Of a DNA stretch of 64,000 nucleotides, positions 52,202 to 62,152 are shown in pieces. Every line of letters starts with the position of its first letter. Within the stretch, counting starts at the first letter, position 1. This DNA is from Flavobacteriales bacterium (lineage in GTDB: Bacteria > Bacteroidota > Bacteroidia > Flavobacteriales_D > Crocinitomicaceae), in contig CANJLG010000002.1 of NCBI GenBank assembly GCA_947475095.1, forward strand, positions 1 through 64,000. The letters run 5' to 3'. Both the position numbers and the translations under genes were made by a program. The notes under the pieces are model-generated. The model was not told the DNA's origin and made no database searches. It saw only the letters and a list, made by a program, of their open reading frames with translations.

Positions 52202-54343
52202 ATGAAAAAATCGAACTCTCTTAAAAATTTCTTAGCGATTGTTATAGGAATCTTATCTTTTTCGTATCATGCTCAAAACAACTCAAAAATTTGGGCAACA
52301 CTTCCCAATGAGTCAGTAGTTCCGATTTTAAATTCAGACGGTCAGCTTTATTCAAGTAGTGTTGAATTTAATGCGCTAATTTCTTCCCTATCAATTACGA
52401 AAGTAATTAAAGCGCTTCCAGCTTCGAAACAAGACAAATTACAAAAAGTGTATGAAATTAGCTGCAACTGTAGCGAACAGCAATTGGTTAATGCCTTTAC
52501 AAAAGCTACAAGCCTTGCCCAGGGAATTGTCGTTGCACCGAAATATGAAGCGCTTTATACCACCAACGACTATAACGTTGAATTCGCAACTGATTATGCC
52601 TTAGATCTAGTCAATGCTAGCGGTGCTTGGGATATAACGCATGGAAATAGCAACATCGTTATTGGGATTTCTGACCAAAATTTTAATATTAACCATGAAG
52701 AATTAGTTGGTAAAGCAGTTTATTATGATGCTAGCAATGTGTCAACCCCAACACACGGAACCTCAGTGGCCATTGTTGCCGCAGGGAATACCGATAACAA
52801 TATTGGCAAAAGCTCCATTGGTTTTAATAGCTCCTTAGCGCTTTATCAAATGTCATATAATGAAATCCTAGCTGCAAGCTATGCTGGCATAGACATTATT
52901 AATTTAAGTTGGACATCGGGTTGTTTTTATAACCAATACGCTCAAGATGTAGTCGATGAAGCATACAACAACGGAAGTTTTATACTTGCTGCTGCCGGAA
53001 ATGGAACAACATGCGGATCAGCGGATCAATTGGTTTATCCATCTGCTCACAATAATGTTTTCTCTGTAACAAGCATTGGATACAATGATAGTCACGAACA
53101 AATTGCAGGAGACCCTTTGAGTACTCACCAACACAATGTAACGGTAGACATGAGCGCTCCTGGATACAATGTTGCAATTTCTCCAGCTCCAGGATGGTAT
53201 TTAACTAGTTCAGGAACTTCTTTTGCTACACCACTTGTAAGCGGGATAGTTGCTTTAATGCTTGATGTTAACCCTTGCCTCAATAATCTTGATATAGAAT
53301 ATATTTTAAAAAATAGCGCAACAAATATTGATAATTTAAATCCAAATTATGCTGGAAAAATTGGAGCAGGAAGAGTGAATGCTGCAGCGGCTGTTTTAAT
53401 GGCAAGCACCTTTGTATCAAGCCCGATTCAAACGAATGCTGAAATTACAGGAAGTTGTGTTACAAACTCATCAAGCATATTAATTAACCCAACTGGTGGC
53501 CAAGCACCCTACACCGTTCAGTGGTCAAACAATGGCACAGGATTGTTTCAAGATAGCTTGCCAGCTGGCACTTACAATATTCAAATCACAGATGCACATG
53601 GATGCGTTTTAGATACAGCAATTGATGTGACAACTAGCCCTGCTGCCCTGTTTACTGCAAATCAAGTGAATATATCTTGTTTTGGTTCAAACAATGGATC
53701 CATAGATGTTACTGTATTGCTAGGCACACCAAATTTTTCTTATGCTTGGGATAATGGCGCTACCACCGAAGACATTAGTAACCTATCTCCTGGCACCTAT
53801 CGCTTTGTCTTAACAGATGGTAATGGTTGTAAAACATCATCAAGCTATACTATCACTACACCAAGCCAACTGAACGCATCAGTAATAACTAGCACAGCAA
53901 ATAGTAGTAATAATGGTGCGATTGACCTAAGTGTAAGCGGGGGAACACCAGCATATACGTACCTATGGAACACCAACGAAACAAGCGAAGATTTGTCAAA
54001 CCTAGCGGCTGGAAACTATTCAGTAACAGTTACCGATGCGAATGGTTGTCAAACTATAGTGAACGCTGAGGTGATGGTTGAAAGCACAAATGCATTAATT
54101 GATCAAGAAAACAACGAATGGATGATCTACCCTAACCCAACTAACAATGATGCAACCATTGAATGGAGTAACAATGATGTTGATGAATTAATTATCACGG
54201 ATTCAAATGGAAAAATAATGAGTAGAAATACTGTTGTCAATGAAAACAACTATAAAGTTCAAAATTTATCGTCGGGTATTTATTTTGTTTCTCTTTACCA
54301 ATTAAACGAGAAAATTGGTTCTAGAAAACTGATCGTTTTGTAA
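52202..54343 (+). CDS. Secreted subtilisin-like (S8) serine protease with SprB repeats and T9SS sorting domain
   Basis: A 713-residue T9SS substrate. Signal peptide about 1-24. The S8 domain lies at about 130-405 with D158 (GISDQNF), H185 (THGTSVA), oxyanion N267 (AAAGNGT) and S340 (SSGTSFATPL). Two or more SprB-type repeats follow at about 420-630 (CFGSNNGSIDVTV; TEDISNLSPGTYRFVLTDGNGC; NNGAIDLSVSGGTPAYTY). A sorting domain ends the protein (MIYPNPTNNDATIEW; SSGIYFVSLYQ; SRKLIVL). The catalytic Asp motif is D-Q-N-F rather than the usual D-T/S-G. ATG 52202 is the start; the TTG at 52169 lies in the upstream motif. Confidence 0.94.
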   Translation: MKKSNSLKNFLAIVIGILSFSYHAQNNSKIWATLPNESVVPILNSDGQLYSSSVEFNALISSLSITKVIKALPASKQDKLQKVYEISCNCSEQQLVNAFTKATSLAQGIVVAPKYEALYTTNDYNVEFATDYALDLVNASGAWDITHGNSNIVIGISDQNFNINHEELVGKAVYYDASNVSTPTHGTSVAIVAAGNTDNNIGKSSIGFNSSLALYQMSYNEILAASYAGIDIINLSWTSGCFYNQYAQDVVDEAYNNGSFILAAAGNGTTCGSADQLVYPSAHNNVFSVTSIGYNDSHEQIAGDPLSTHQHNVTVDMSAPGYNVAISPAPGWYLTSSGTSFATPLVSGIVALMLDVNPCLNNLDIEYILKNSATNIDNLNPNYAGKIGAGRVNAAAAVLMASTFVSSPIQTNAEITGSCVTNSSSILINPTGGQAPYTVQWSNNGTGLFQDSLPAGTYNIQITDAHGCVLDTAIDVTTSPAALFTANQVNISCFGSNNGSIDVTVLLGTPNFSYAWDNGATTEDISNLSPGTYRFVLTDGNGCKTSSSYTITTPSQLNASVITSTANSSNNGAIDLSVSGGTPAYTYLWNTNETSEDLSNLAAGNYSVTVTDANGCQTIVNAEVMVESTNALIDQENNEWMIYPNPTNNDATIEWSNNDVDELIITDSNGKIMSRNTVVNENNYKVQNLSSGIYFVSLYQLNEKIGSRKLIVL

Positions 54344-54363
54344 TAAATTCCTATCTGCTATTT

Positions 54364-54399
54364 AAAAAAGAAGGCTAGTTTTCACTAGCCTTCTTTTTT
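54364..54399. terminator. Bidirectional terminator between the subtilase and GNAT genes
   Basis: AGAAGGCTAGT (54369-54379) and ACTAGCCTTCT (54384-54394), a perfect 11-bp stem with a 4-nt loop and flanking A and T runs. The stop codon of the minus-strand GNAT gene (TAG, 54377-54375) lies inside the stem. Confidence 0.9.
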
Positions 54400-54815
54400 T
54401 CCATTAAATAATGTTGGATTTCTCCAAACAATAAGTGCGATTTCTCTACTATCCGAAATCCTAAGCGTTCATAAAAAGGCACTGCGATTTCTCTAGCATG
54501 TAAAATGATGGTATGAAGATTCTCCTGCTCACAACGAGCCATAATAAATTCCATTAATGCTTTTCCAATATTCTTTCCTTGAAATGTTTCCTCCACCGCC
54601 ATATACCTCACTTTACCGACAGAATCATTAAGAACATCCAACCTACCAACAGCGATAATTACGAGATCTTGAAAAACGGCAAAATGCGCTGCCTCCTCCT
54701 CGTACTCATCCCGTTCACTCCCTTTTAATTGATTCCAAGGTTTGCGTAAAACTCGATACCGTAAATCATAATATAATTCCCATTCTGAGGGCGTTTGCGG
54801 GGATCTTATTTCCAT
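54375..54815 (-). CDS. GNAT-family N-acetyltransferase
   Basis: A 146-residue acetyltransferase: EWELYYDLRYRVLRKPW at the start, AVGRLDVLNDSVGKVRYMAVEETFQGKNIGKALMEFI containing the acetyl-CoA-binding loop (Q/R-x-x-G-x-G/A), then IILHAREIAVPFYERLGF. The substrate is unknown. Overlaps the upstream CoA-transferase gene by 10 bases, so the two form an operon; its stop codon lies within the terminator hairpin. Confidence 0.9.
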   Translation of the reverse strand: MEIRSPQTPSEWELYYDLRYRVLRKPWNQLKGSERDEYEEEAAHFAVFQDLVIIAVGRLDVLNDSVGKVRYMAVEETFQGKNIGKALMEFIMARCEQENLHTIILHAREIAVPFYERLGFRIVEKSHLLFGEIQHYLMEKKKASEN

Positions 54816-55861
54816 TTGAAAGCAATTTGAGACATGCGTTTGGTCGCTTTAGCATTTATATTTTCTGTCTTTATCATTTTTTTAGAAGCTTCACTAGCTA
54901 GTACCTCATCGATATTTTTAACAATTCCATAAGGTACTTTTTCTGCTCTCATTGCAGTACTAATTTGCTCACTTGTTCGCTGAGATACTTTTTCATCGAG
55001 TAATTTCTCAAGTTCCCTCCGATGAATAACCCGCTGTTGATTATCCATAAACCGAATATCATTTAATACAAGATCCAACTCAAGAAAACGACATAATTTC
55101 GAAAAATGAAGGTTGCTTCCAATTGCAAAAGTAATGAGTTGACCATCCTTAGTTTCAAATAACTCGCCGTATGGGGCAATGTTGGGATGCAAACTCCCCA
55201 ATCTTTCTGGAATTTTACCAGACATTAAATAATTTGATGCTTGATTCATTAAACTACAAACGGCCGCGTCATACAGCGAAACCTCCACCGTTTTTGCAGT
55301 ACCATTTTTCGTTCGATCCATTAGCGCAAGCAACAGCCCTTCTTTTAGATGGTGTGCAGCCAGGACATCAATTAGCGCAACCGGCATTTTCAGAGGCCCG
55401 CTTTCCTGTGTGCCATTTATTGACATAAACCCTGTTTCTGCTTGTAGAATCAAGTCATAGGCAACTCGGTCACTTTCATCGCTAAAACCCTGTATTTTTC
55501 CAATAATTAAGCTTGGATTAATCACTCGAAGAACCTGATCGCTCACATTTAATTTTTCTTCGTCTCCCTGTTTAAAGTTGCTTATAAGAATATCCGTGTT
55601 GGATATTTCCTCTAGGAAAGAAGTATAATCAATTGGGTTTAATAAATCGAGGGACCGGTATTCTTTTTTATAATTTATACTCGAAAAATAAGCCGAAACA
55701 TCTTGTTTTTCTTCCCCATGAAAAAACCATGACCGCGTGACGTCGGGATTGTTCTTATTTTCGATTTTTATGACTTGACTTCCTAACTCAGCAAAAAATG
55801 TAGCCACTGATGGCCCTGCCAATACTGTTGAAAGATCAATAATTTTAAGTTTTTCTAACAC
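54806..55861 (-). CDS. CaiB/BaiF-type (class III) CoA-transferase
   Basis: A 351-residue CoA-transferase family protein. N-terminal KIIDLSTVLAGPSVATFFAELGSQVIKIEN, then DILISNFKQGDEEKL, GKIQGFSDES and MPVALIDVLAAHHLKEGLLLAL, where the family's catalytic Asp lies, and RLGSLHPNIAPYGELFETKDG. Acceptor unknown. Starts at a GTG codon (55861); a TACCTTTG element lies 8-15 bp upstream and no nearby in-frame ATG precedes the conserved N-terminus. Confidence 0.91.
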   Translation of the reverse strand: MLEKLKIIDLSTVLAGPSVATFFAELGSQVIKIENKNNPDVTRSWFFHGEEKQDVSAYFSSINYKKEYRSLDLLNPIDYTSFLEEISNTDILISNFKQGDEEKLNVSDQVLRVINPSLIIGKIQGFSDESDRVAYDLILQAETGFMSINGTQESGPLKMPVALIDVLAAHHLKEGLLLALMDRTKNGTAKTVEVSLYDAAVCSLMNQASNYLMSGKIPERLGSLHPNIAPYGELFETKDGQLITFAIGSNLHFSKLCRFLELDLVLNDIRFMDNQQRVIHRRELEKLLDEKVSQRTSEQISTAMRAEKVPYGIVKNIDEVLASEASKKMIKTENINAKATKRMSQIAFKWK

Positions 55862-55868
55862 CTTAAAT

Positions 55869-55876
55869 CAAAGGTA
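55869..55876 (-). promoter_or_regulatory. -7 promoter element (TACCTTTG) for the CoA-transferase/GNAT operon
   Basis: TAnnTTTG match on the minus strand, ending 7 bp before the GTG start at 55861. It supports that start codon. Confidence 0.55.
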
Positions 55877-56026
55877 ATAGTTGAATAGTAATAATACTAA
55901 TTTAACTACGCTCTTCTATAAATTAGAAACCAAGTTCAGTAGAAATTTTGGAAAAAATATCGGTGTAATCAAGCTTCCCAACGAACAAAAATTCTTACTT
56001 TTACTGAAATTTTTAAGTAAATAAAT

Positions 56027-58291
56027 ATGGTTTTTGATATTGAAATGATAAAAAGGATTTATTCCTTATATCCTGAGCGAATAGAAGCTGCACGAAAATT
56101 AGTTGGGCGCCCTTTAACATTGACTGAAAAAATTCTTTATACGCATCTTTGGGAAGGTAATGCAAGCCAAGTATATTCTCGTGGGGAATCATACGTAGAT
56201 TTTGCGCCGGATCGTGTTGCTATGCAAGATGCAACTGCTCAAATGGCCTTGCTGCAATTTATGCAAGCAGGAAAAAAGAAAGTAGCTGTTCCCTCTACCG
56301 TTCATGCAGATCACCTCATCCAAGCCAAAGTTGGCGCAAGCAAAGACTTACAAGAATCACTCAACCAAAACAACGAAGTTTTTAATTTTTTATCCTCTAT
56401 TTCAAATAAATATGGCATTGGTTTCTGGAAGCCAGGCGCAGGAATTATTCATCAAGTAGTCTTGGAAAATTATGCATTTCCCGGTGGAATGATGATCGGA
56501 ACAGATTCTCATACTGTAAACGCTGGGGGCTTAGGCATGATTGCTATTGGCGTTGGTGGAGCCGACGCAGTAGACGTAATGGCTGCCATGGCATGGGAAT
56601 TAAAATTCCCTAAATTAATAGGTGTTAAATTAACAGGAAGACTCAATGGTTGGACATCTGCAAAAGATGTCATTCTTAAGGTAGCGGATATTTTAACCGT
56701 GAAAGGAGGAACCGGAGCAGTAGTAGAATATTTTGGAGAAGGAGCACTTGCTTTATCTTGTACCGGAAAAGGCACCATTTGTAACATGGGCGCTGAAATC
56801 GGAGCTACCACCTCAACCTTTGGTTATGATGAATCTATGCGACGGTATTTGAATGCAACAGGAAGAGCAGAAGTAGTGAGTGCAGCGGATCTTATAGCTG
56901 AACATTTAACCGGTGACCCTGAAGTTTATGAGAATCCGACAGCATATTTTGATCAACTTATTGAAATAAACCTGAGTGAATTAGAGCCACACATTAATGG
57001 GCCCTTCACCCCAGATCGTGGGACGCCAATTTCTAAAATGAAGAAAGAAGCAGAGGAAAATGAGTGGCCAACTAAAGTAGAATGGGGATTAATCGGTTCA
57101 TGTACAAATTCATCGTACGAGGATTTAGCTAGAGCATCATCCATTGTAAAACAAGCTGTTGCTCATGGCCTTTTGCCAAAAGCTGAATTTGGTATCAATC
57201 CAGGGTCTGAACAAGTACGCTTTACTGCAGAGCGCGATGGAATATTAGAAGATTTTGAAAAAATGGGAACCAAAATATTTACCAATGCTTGCGGTCCTTG
57301 TATTGGACAATGGGCGCGTGAAGGTTCAGAAAAGCAAGAAAAGAATACCATCATTCACTCGTTTAATCGTAATTTCTCAAAACGTGCTGATGGAAATCCA
57401 AATACGCATGCTTTTGTTGCTTCTCCAGAAATTGTAGCTGCAATAGCAATTGCTGGTGACCTTTCTTTTAATCCATTAACTGATTCTTTACTAAATAAAA
57501 ATGGGGAGGCGTTTAAATTCGCTCCTCCACAAGGAGATGAACTCCCTCTATTAGGTTTTTCAGTAGAAGATAATGGTTATCAAGCTCCCGCTGAAGATGG
57601 CGCAAGTGTTCAAATTATTGTTACTGAAGATTCTTCTAGGTTGCAATTATTAGACAATTTTCCAATGTGGGACGGTGAAAACATCACTGGGGCGAAGTTG
57701 CTTATCAAAGCAAAAGGCAAATGTACTACCGACCATATTTCTATGGCTGGACCTTGGCTAAAATACCGTGGACATTTGGATAACATCTCCAATAATTTAT
57801 TGATTGGTGCTGAAAACGCATTTAATGGCAAAGCAAATTCCGTAAAAAATTCACTAAGCTTAAATTACGGAGAAGTCCCTGCAGTTCAACGAGCCTACAA
57901 AGCAGCTGGAATTCCAACAATTGTTGTTGGAGACCATAATTACGGGGAGGGTTCCTCGCGAGAACATGCGGCAATGGAGCCAAGACATTTAGGTGTAGCT
58001 GCAGTAATCGTAAAATCCTTTGCACGTATTCACGAAACTAATCTCAAAAAACAAGGAATGTTAGGCCTTACTTTTCAAAATGAGGCAGATTATGATAAAA
58101 TACAAGAAGATGACACATTCAACTTTATTGATTTGAAATCATTCCATCCTGATAAAGCATTGACATTAGAAATTGTGCATTCAAATGGTAAAACAGATAC
58201 TATTTTATTGAATCACACCTACAATAGCTCTCAAATTGATTGGTTCAAGGCAGGATCAGCGTTAAATTTGATTAAGTTAATGGAGAACTAA
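56027..58291 (+). CDS. acnA: Aconitate hydratase
   Basis: A 754-residue TCA-cycle enzyme converting citrate to isocitrate through a [4Fe-4S] cluster. Cluster cysteines are in IGSCTNSS and [11 protein letters not shown]. Other family motifs: [52 protein letters not shown], and [16 protein letters not shown] with [21 protein letters not shown] in the swivel domain. The length matches the mitochondrial-type enzyme rather than the longer AcnA. The next frame, a probable lipoprotein, starts within about 30 bp. Confidence 0.96.
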   Translation: MVFDIEMIKRIYSLYPERIEAARKLVGRPLTLTEKILYTHLWEGNASQVYSRGESYVDFAPDRVAMQDATAQMALLQFMQAGKKKVAVPSTVHADHLIQAKVGASKDLQESLNQNNEVFNFLSSISNKYGIGFWKPGAGIIHQVVLENYAFPGGMMIGTDSHTVNAGGLGMIAIGVGGADAVDVMAAMAWELKFPKLIGVKLTGRLNGWTSAKDVILKVADILTVKGGTGAVVEYFGEGALALSCTGKGTICNMGAEIGATTSTFGYDESMRRYLNATGRAEVVSAADLIAEHLTGDPEVYENPTAYFDQLIEINLSELEPHINGPFTPDRGTPISKMKKEAEENEWPTKVEWGLIGSCTNSSYEDLARASSIVKQAVAHGLLPKAEFGINPGSEQVRFTAERDGILEDFEKMGTKIFTNACGPCIGQWAREGSEKQEKNTIIHSFNRNFSKRADGNPNTHAFVASPEIVAAIAIAGDLSFNPLTDSLLNKNGEAFKFAPPQGDELPLLGFSVEDNGYQAPAEDGASVQIIVTEDSSRLQLLDNFPMWDGENITGAKLLIKAKGKCTTDHISMAGPWLKYRGHLDNISNNLLIGAENAFNGKANSVKNSLSLNYGEVPAVQRAYKAAGIPTIVVGDHNYGEGSSREHAAMEPRHLGVAAVIVKSFARIHETNLKKQGMLGLTFQNEADYDKIQEDDTFNFIDLKSFHPDKALTLEIVHSNGKTDTILLNHTYNSSQIDWFKAGSALNLIKLMEN

Positions 58292-58316
58292 GGCTATATT
58301 TACATTTAAAAAAGCC

Positions 58317-59612
58317 ATTATAAAAAATTATTCTTTTTTTACTCTTTTCATAGTTATAATTGCGATTCTTTTTTCGTGTAAAAAAAACGATTCGAGTAAT
58401 ATTAACGTACACATTGAAAGTATTCCTGGAAGTAAGTACCACCAAGAAAATGGAACATGGTGGGGATACAACCAGCAAAAAATTGTTCGATTTGAAAACA
58501 AAGTCTTCATGACTGTTGTCGATAATGATAATTTAACGAACGGCTTACCCAACGCAAGCAATCCCTCTACCGTTTACCTCTATTGTAAAACAGAAAATGG
58601 ACCTTGGGTGAAAGGTGCAGGCATTCCTACTTCACGTCCTGCAAATATCTTGGTCGATTCAAAAGGCGCCATTCACTTAATTGTTTTTGAACCCACGGAA
58701 ACTGATCCCACAGAAAATGGGTCGCTTGGAAAACTGAAACACTACACTTTTCCAAATGCTAAAAGTGGTGACATAACTAACCACACAATAGAATTAATCG
58801 TTGATCATACGCCCGGAACCTCAGAAACTGTCAACATACGCATTGGAGCATCCATCAGCGCGGACGATATATTGTATGTTTCATTTGGATTGTACCAAGA
58901 TCTTAAACTCTATTACAAACATGTCGATGCACCAAATTGGACCGAAGAAATGGCTGGCCAAAATTTGGGTAATTCCTACTACTACCCTTTCGTATTAGGA
59001 ACACCTAATGGACCTTGCGTTTTGGCTGTACAAGACGATTATGTTGGTCCCGGATTACCGGCTATTTATTATAAAAATAAATTCTTCAACCGTTTTAGTG
59101 GCACATGGAACAACCAAACTATTTGTGATTTAAGCACCCATCCCTTGGCAGCGACTCGGAGCAAATTAGTAGACAATTGCGAATTATTTCTGAGTTCCTC
59201 TAACAAAGTTATTGGTATTTATCAAAAACTCCTTGACCCCTCGGAGGAATGGAAATCGAGCTACTTCCAACTAGAAGTTGATGCTAGCGGGCAAACCACC
59301 GAAACTCCAATTCCATTAGAAATGGATGATGTCAATCGGATTCGACTGATTGAGCACCAAGGAACATTATATTACCTGTGTATCAAGTACAATGGTTTAT
59401 TTATTAAGAAAGGGCTCGATGGAAGTCTAAAAGAAATCAATTTGCCATCTTTTGTTTCAGGAAACTATATGTACTTGAGCAATGCCTCTGGTGGCAGTTC
59501 CATAAATTCAAACTACATAGACATTCTTTTACTGAATGGGTATGCACAAGATTATCCCAACGGTACCAACCATTATGTACGCATAAATAAATGTGAGCTA
59601 GAGAAACTATGA
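58317..59612 (+). CDS. Probable lipoprotein, start codon lost or non-canonical
   Basis: A beta-rich protein of about 430 residues with no recognised family. The first ATG in this frame is at 58509, but the frame stays open back to 58281 and encodes a textbook lipoprotein signal just upstream: KNYSFFTLFIVIIAILFSC followed by KKNDSS, where LFSC is the lipobox. No ATG, GTG or TTG precedes it; the natural place for the start holds ATT (58317) and ATA (58320), with ATA-AAA-AAT matching a typical Met-Lys-Asn opening. The mature part has repeated beta-propeller-like phrases (NILVDSKGAIHLIVFE; GASISADDILYVSFGLYQD). Either an ATA/ATT start, a start-codon mutation, or a sequence error. Confidence 0.6.
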   Translation: MIKNYSFFTLFIVIIAILFSCKKNDSSNINVHIESIPGSKYHQENGTWWGYNQQKIVRFENKVFMTVVDNDNLTNGLPNASNPSTVYLYCKTENGPWVKGAGIPTSRPANILVDSKGAIHLIVFEPTETDPTENGSLGKLKHYTFPNAKSGDITNHTIELIVDHTPGTSETVNIRIGASISADDILYVSFGLYQDLKLYYKHVDAPNWTEEMAGQNLGNSYYYPFVLGTPNGPCVLAVQDDYVGPGLPAIYYKNKFFNRFSGTWNNQTICDLSTHPLAATRSKLVDNCELFLSSSNKVIGIYQKLLDPSEEWKSSYFQLEVDASGQTTETPIPLEMDDVNRIRLIEHQGTLYYLCIKYNGLFIKKGLDGSLKEINLPSFVSGNYMYLSNASGGSSINSNYIDILLLNGYAQDYPNGTNHYVRINKCELEKL

Positions 59613-59891
59613 TGAGATTACTTTAATTTCTTTCTGTAAAGAAAATAACTGACTGATCGCTTTCTTACCACAAAATCTTTTTGTCATGATTTTATATAAA
59701 AATACACGCCAAAAAGGGATTCATTTCCTATTTTTTCGCTGGATTACATCCAGCGTTAAATATAGTTAACCCCTTAGCGGGGTTATATATTATATTCTTG
59801 TGATATAATTAAGACCAGTCAAAAGAAATAATCTAAAACAGGTATTTACAAATCATTATTGTACTTTTAACAAAAAGTTAAACCAACTACC
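59613..59891. other. Intergenic region with two tandem hairpins
   Basis: No gene is supportable. It contains the palindromic element at 59737-59784; the remainder is AT-rich and includes the upstream region of the gene at 59892. Confidence 0.6.
59737..59784. repeat. REP-like double palindrome
   Basis: CGCTGGAT-TAC-ATCCAGCG (59737-59755, 8-bp stem), then 12 bp later AACCCC-TTAGC-GGGGTT (59768-59784, 6-bp stem). Paired palindromes of this type resemble dispersed REP-like elements of Bacteroidota. No transposase is in the window, and I see only this one copy. Confidence 0.6.
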
Positions 59892-61211
59892 ATGAAAAAA
59901 ATACTACTCCTTTTTATATTGATTGCTGTTAATACCTGTTTTGCACAGAATGGCCCCATAACATTTGAAACCGGTGGATACGGAACACTTTGGACATGGA
60001 CCGTATTTGAAAATGACAATCAACCCCCATTGGAGATCGTTGCAAATCCATCAGTTGCTGGGATAAATCTTTCAGCGCAGGTCGCGAAATTTACCGCTAA
60101 ACAAAATGGAATGCCTTGGGCAGGATGCGAATCGCAGCATGGAACTAACCTAGGAACCTTCACCTTAACATCGAGTAATTGTATTGTAAAAATAATGGTT
60201 AACAAACCCGTTATCAGCCCTGTTGGGATAAAATTCGCTACAGCTGCAGGTGCCTCCACAGGCGAAATATTGGTCAGTAATACACTCGTGAATCAATGGG
60301 AAGAATTGACCTTTGATTTCACCGCCATCATTGGTGCTCCATCGTCTACAGGCATCGATCAAATAATTATTTTCCCAGATTTTCAACAACGAAATCAAGA
60401 CCGCATTTGCTATTTCGACAACATCAAATTTAGTAGTCAAGGGCCTCCATTAGCGGAACCGATGGTAGCAGCGCCAACACCAACTTACAATCCTACAAAT
60501 GTTATTTCCATGTTCAGCAATCCTTACACAAACGTAAGCGTTGACACTTGGCAAGCCCCATGGTCGCAAGGCACACTAACTAATTTACAAATCGCAGGAA
60601 ATGACACAAAAAAATACACGGATTTGAATTTCGTAGGCATCGAAACATTGGGCGTGAATATTCTAAATGTAAGCGCTATGACCCATCTCAGAATAGATGC
60701 TTGGACTGCCAATATCACTACTTTAAAAATTAAACTGGTTGATTTTGGGGCTGATATGGCCTATGCAGGCGGCGATGACAGCGAACACGAATTATCCTTT
60801 GTGCCTATCCTAGAACAGTGGAACACTTACGACATTCCATTGAGTAATTTCACTTCCTTGAATAGCACCCAACACATCGCGCAGCTTATTATTTCTGGTA
60901 CTCCTGTGTCTTCTGGCGTTGTATATATTGATAATGTATTATTCAGAAATGACAATAATATTGGTTTGGGAGAAAATAACAACATCGAAATGGAAGTCTT
61001 TCCCAACCCAACACGCGATGAATTGATCATTCGACATACTAAAGAAACCGCTCGAATTATACTCGTTGATTGCTTTGGCCAAAGCCTAATGGAGATTATC
61101 CCTACCTCTTCAGAAACGATCATAGACCTTTCTAACTTTCCGGCAGGATGTTATCTTCTACAAAGCGAACAAGCTGAGCAGAAGATGACAAAAAGAATTG
61201 TTAAGCTGTAG
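59892..61211 (+). CDS. T9SS-exported protein with tandem carbohydrate-binding-like domains
   Basis: A 439-residue secreted protein. Signal peptide 1-19 (NTCFAQ). Two beta-sandwich modules follow, at about 22-182 and 200-355; each ends with a DNIKF/DNVLF segment typical of CBMs found in Bacteroidota glycan-binding proteins. No catalytic domain is present. The C-terminal 80 residues are a T9SS sorting domain (MEVFPNPTRDELIIRHT; FPAGCYLLQSEQ; KRIVKL). Probably a cell-surface glycan-binding protein; the ligand is unknown. Confidence 0.86.
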   Translation: MKKILLLFILIAVNTCFAQNGPITFETGGYGTLWTWTVFENDNQPPLEIVANPSVAGINLSAQVAKFTAKQNGMPWAGCESQHGTNLGTFTLTSSNCIVKIMVNKPVISPVGIKFATAAGASTGEILVSNTLVNQWEELTFDFTAIIGAPSSTGIDQIIIFPDFQQRNQDRICYFDNIKFSSQGPPLAEPMVAAPTPTYNPTNVISMFSNPYTNVSVDTWQAPWSQGTLTNLQIAGNDTKKYTDLNFVGIETLGVNILNVSAMTHLRIDAWTANITTLKIKLVDFGADMAYAGGDDSEHELSFVPILEQWNTYDIPLSNFTSLNSTQHIAQLIISGTPVSSGVVYIDNVLFRNDNNIGLGENNNIEMEVFPNPTRDELIIRHTKETARIILVDCFGQSLMEIIPTSSETIIDLSNFPAGCYLLQSEQAEQKMTKRIVKL

Positions 61212-61285
61212 TTCATATATCAACTAAACGCTTCCTTCTATTCTCAAAAGATCTTTAGAAAACGAGCTCTTTACTTTTAGCGCAT

Positions 61286-61323
61286 AAAAAAAGCCATCCG
61301 TTGCTTGACGGATGGCTTTTTCA
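61286..61323. terminator. Bidirectional terminator between convergent genes
   Basis: AAGCCATCCGT (61291-61301) pairs with ACGGATGGCTT (61308-61318) across a 6-nt loop, with a run of A on the left and of T on the right. Serves the plus-strand CBM-like gene and the minus-strand barrel gene. Confidence 0.9.
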
Positions 61324-61336
61324 TGTAATTCTTAAC

Positions 61337-61996
61337 TTAGAATTTAGCTGAAAGTCCAAATTGGATTAAGCCTCCACCAAAAACGCCTAATTCTACATGG
61401 GCACCAATATTCTGAGTGAAATATATTTTTGTCCCAATCGCTAACCTTCCGGATACAGGAATCAATGCCTTATTAAAACTGTCATTTGTACTCATTGGAT
61501 TGTTAGGAGTGGTAGTAAATTCACGATTAACACTTTTATACCCAGCAGCAAAACCAGTGTAAACATCCACTTTATCACTTTGGAAAAAATGATAATTTAG
61601 ACGAAACATGGCACGTAATTTTTTTGCTGTATATTCATCTGTGTATTCTGCTGTCAATGCATTTCCATTTATGTCATATATATAATTTCCAGAAGCATCG
61701 TATTGATAATCAACATAATCAAAAGAAAAGCCTGAAACTTCATAATTGATATCTGCTCCAATACCCACTTTATCAGCGATCATATATTCAATTCTCCCCC
61801 CATAAGACAATGCACTACCTATCGTTTTATAATTGGATACTTGAGTATTAGATCCATCATATTGACCATACAATAAACTATTCGCCCAATTAGGAACCCC
61901 AATGTATGGGTCAATCATAACATTACCTTGCATGATTTGAGCATTCACAGAAACTAGACCAATTGAAAATCCAGCGATTAAAAGTAGTTTTTTCAT
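61337..61996 (-). CDS. Outer-membrane beta-barrel protein
   Basis: A 219-residue small barrel protein of the OmpW/OMP_b-brl type. Signal peptide MKKLLLIAGFSIGLVSVNAQ, then alternating strands (GGRIEYMIADKVGIGADINYEV; KLRAMFRLNYHFF; VDVYTGFAAGYKSV; PVSGRLAIGTKIYFTQNIGAHVELGVFG), ending with the outer-membrane C-terminal pattern LIQFGLSAKF. Starts at ATG 61996 (61999 also possible); the longer reading from 62050 adds an unlikely basic segment before the signal peptide. Function unknown. Confidence 0.87.
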   Translation of the reverse strand: MKKLLLIAGFSIGLVSVNAQIMQGNVMIDPYIGVPNWANSLLYGQYDGSNTQVSNYKTIGSALSYGGRIEYMIADKVGIGADINYEVSGFSFDYVDYQYDASGNYIYDINGNALTAEYTDEYTAKKLRAMFRLNYHFFQSDKVDVYTGFAAGYKSVNREFTTTPNNPMSTNDSFNKALIPVSGRLAIGTKIYFTQNIGAHVELGVFGGGLIQFGLSAKF

Positions 61997-62152
61997 CATT
62001 TTTTTTTTAGACAAGTTAAAAATGTTGTTTCCAAACTTTTTGGTCAACATATAATTTACGAAGCGAAATTAATAATTATTTTTTTTTAGGCAGAAGATTA
62101 GTTACACAAAGTTCACTTACAGACTAAAAGGTAGAAAGAAGTAATTAATGGC

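Noticed and set aside
56027-58508. Frameshift or fusion joining aconitase to the following lipoprotein frame
   Set aside because: Aconitase ends at the usual length and the downstream frame has its own stop at 58278-58280 and its own lipoprotein signal, so they are separate genes.
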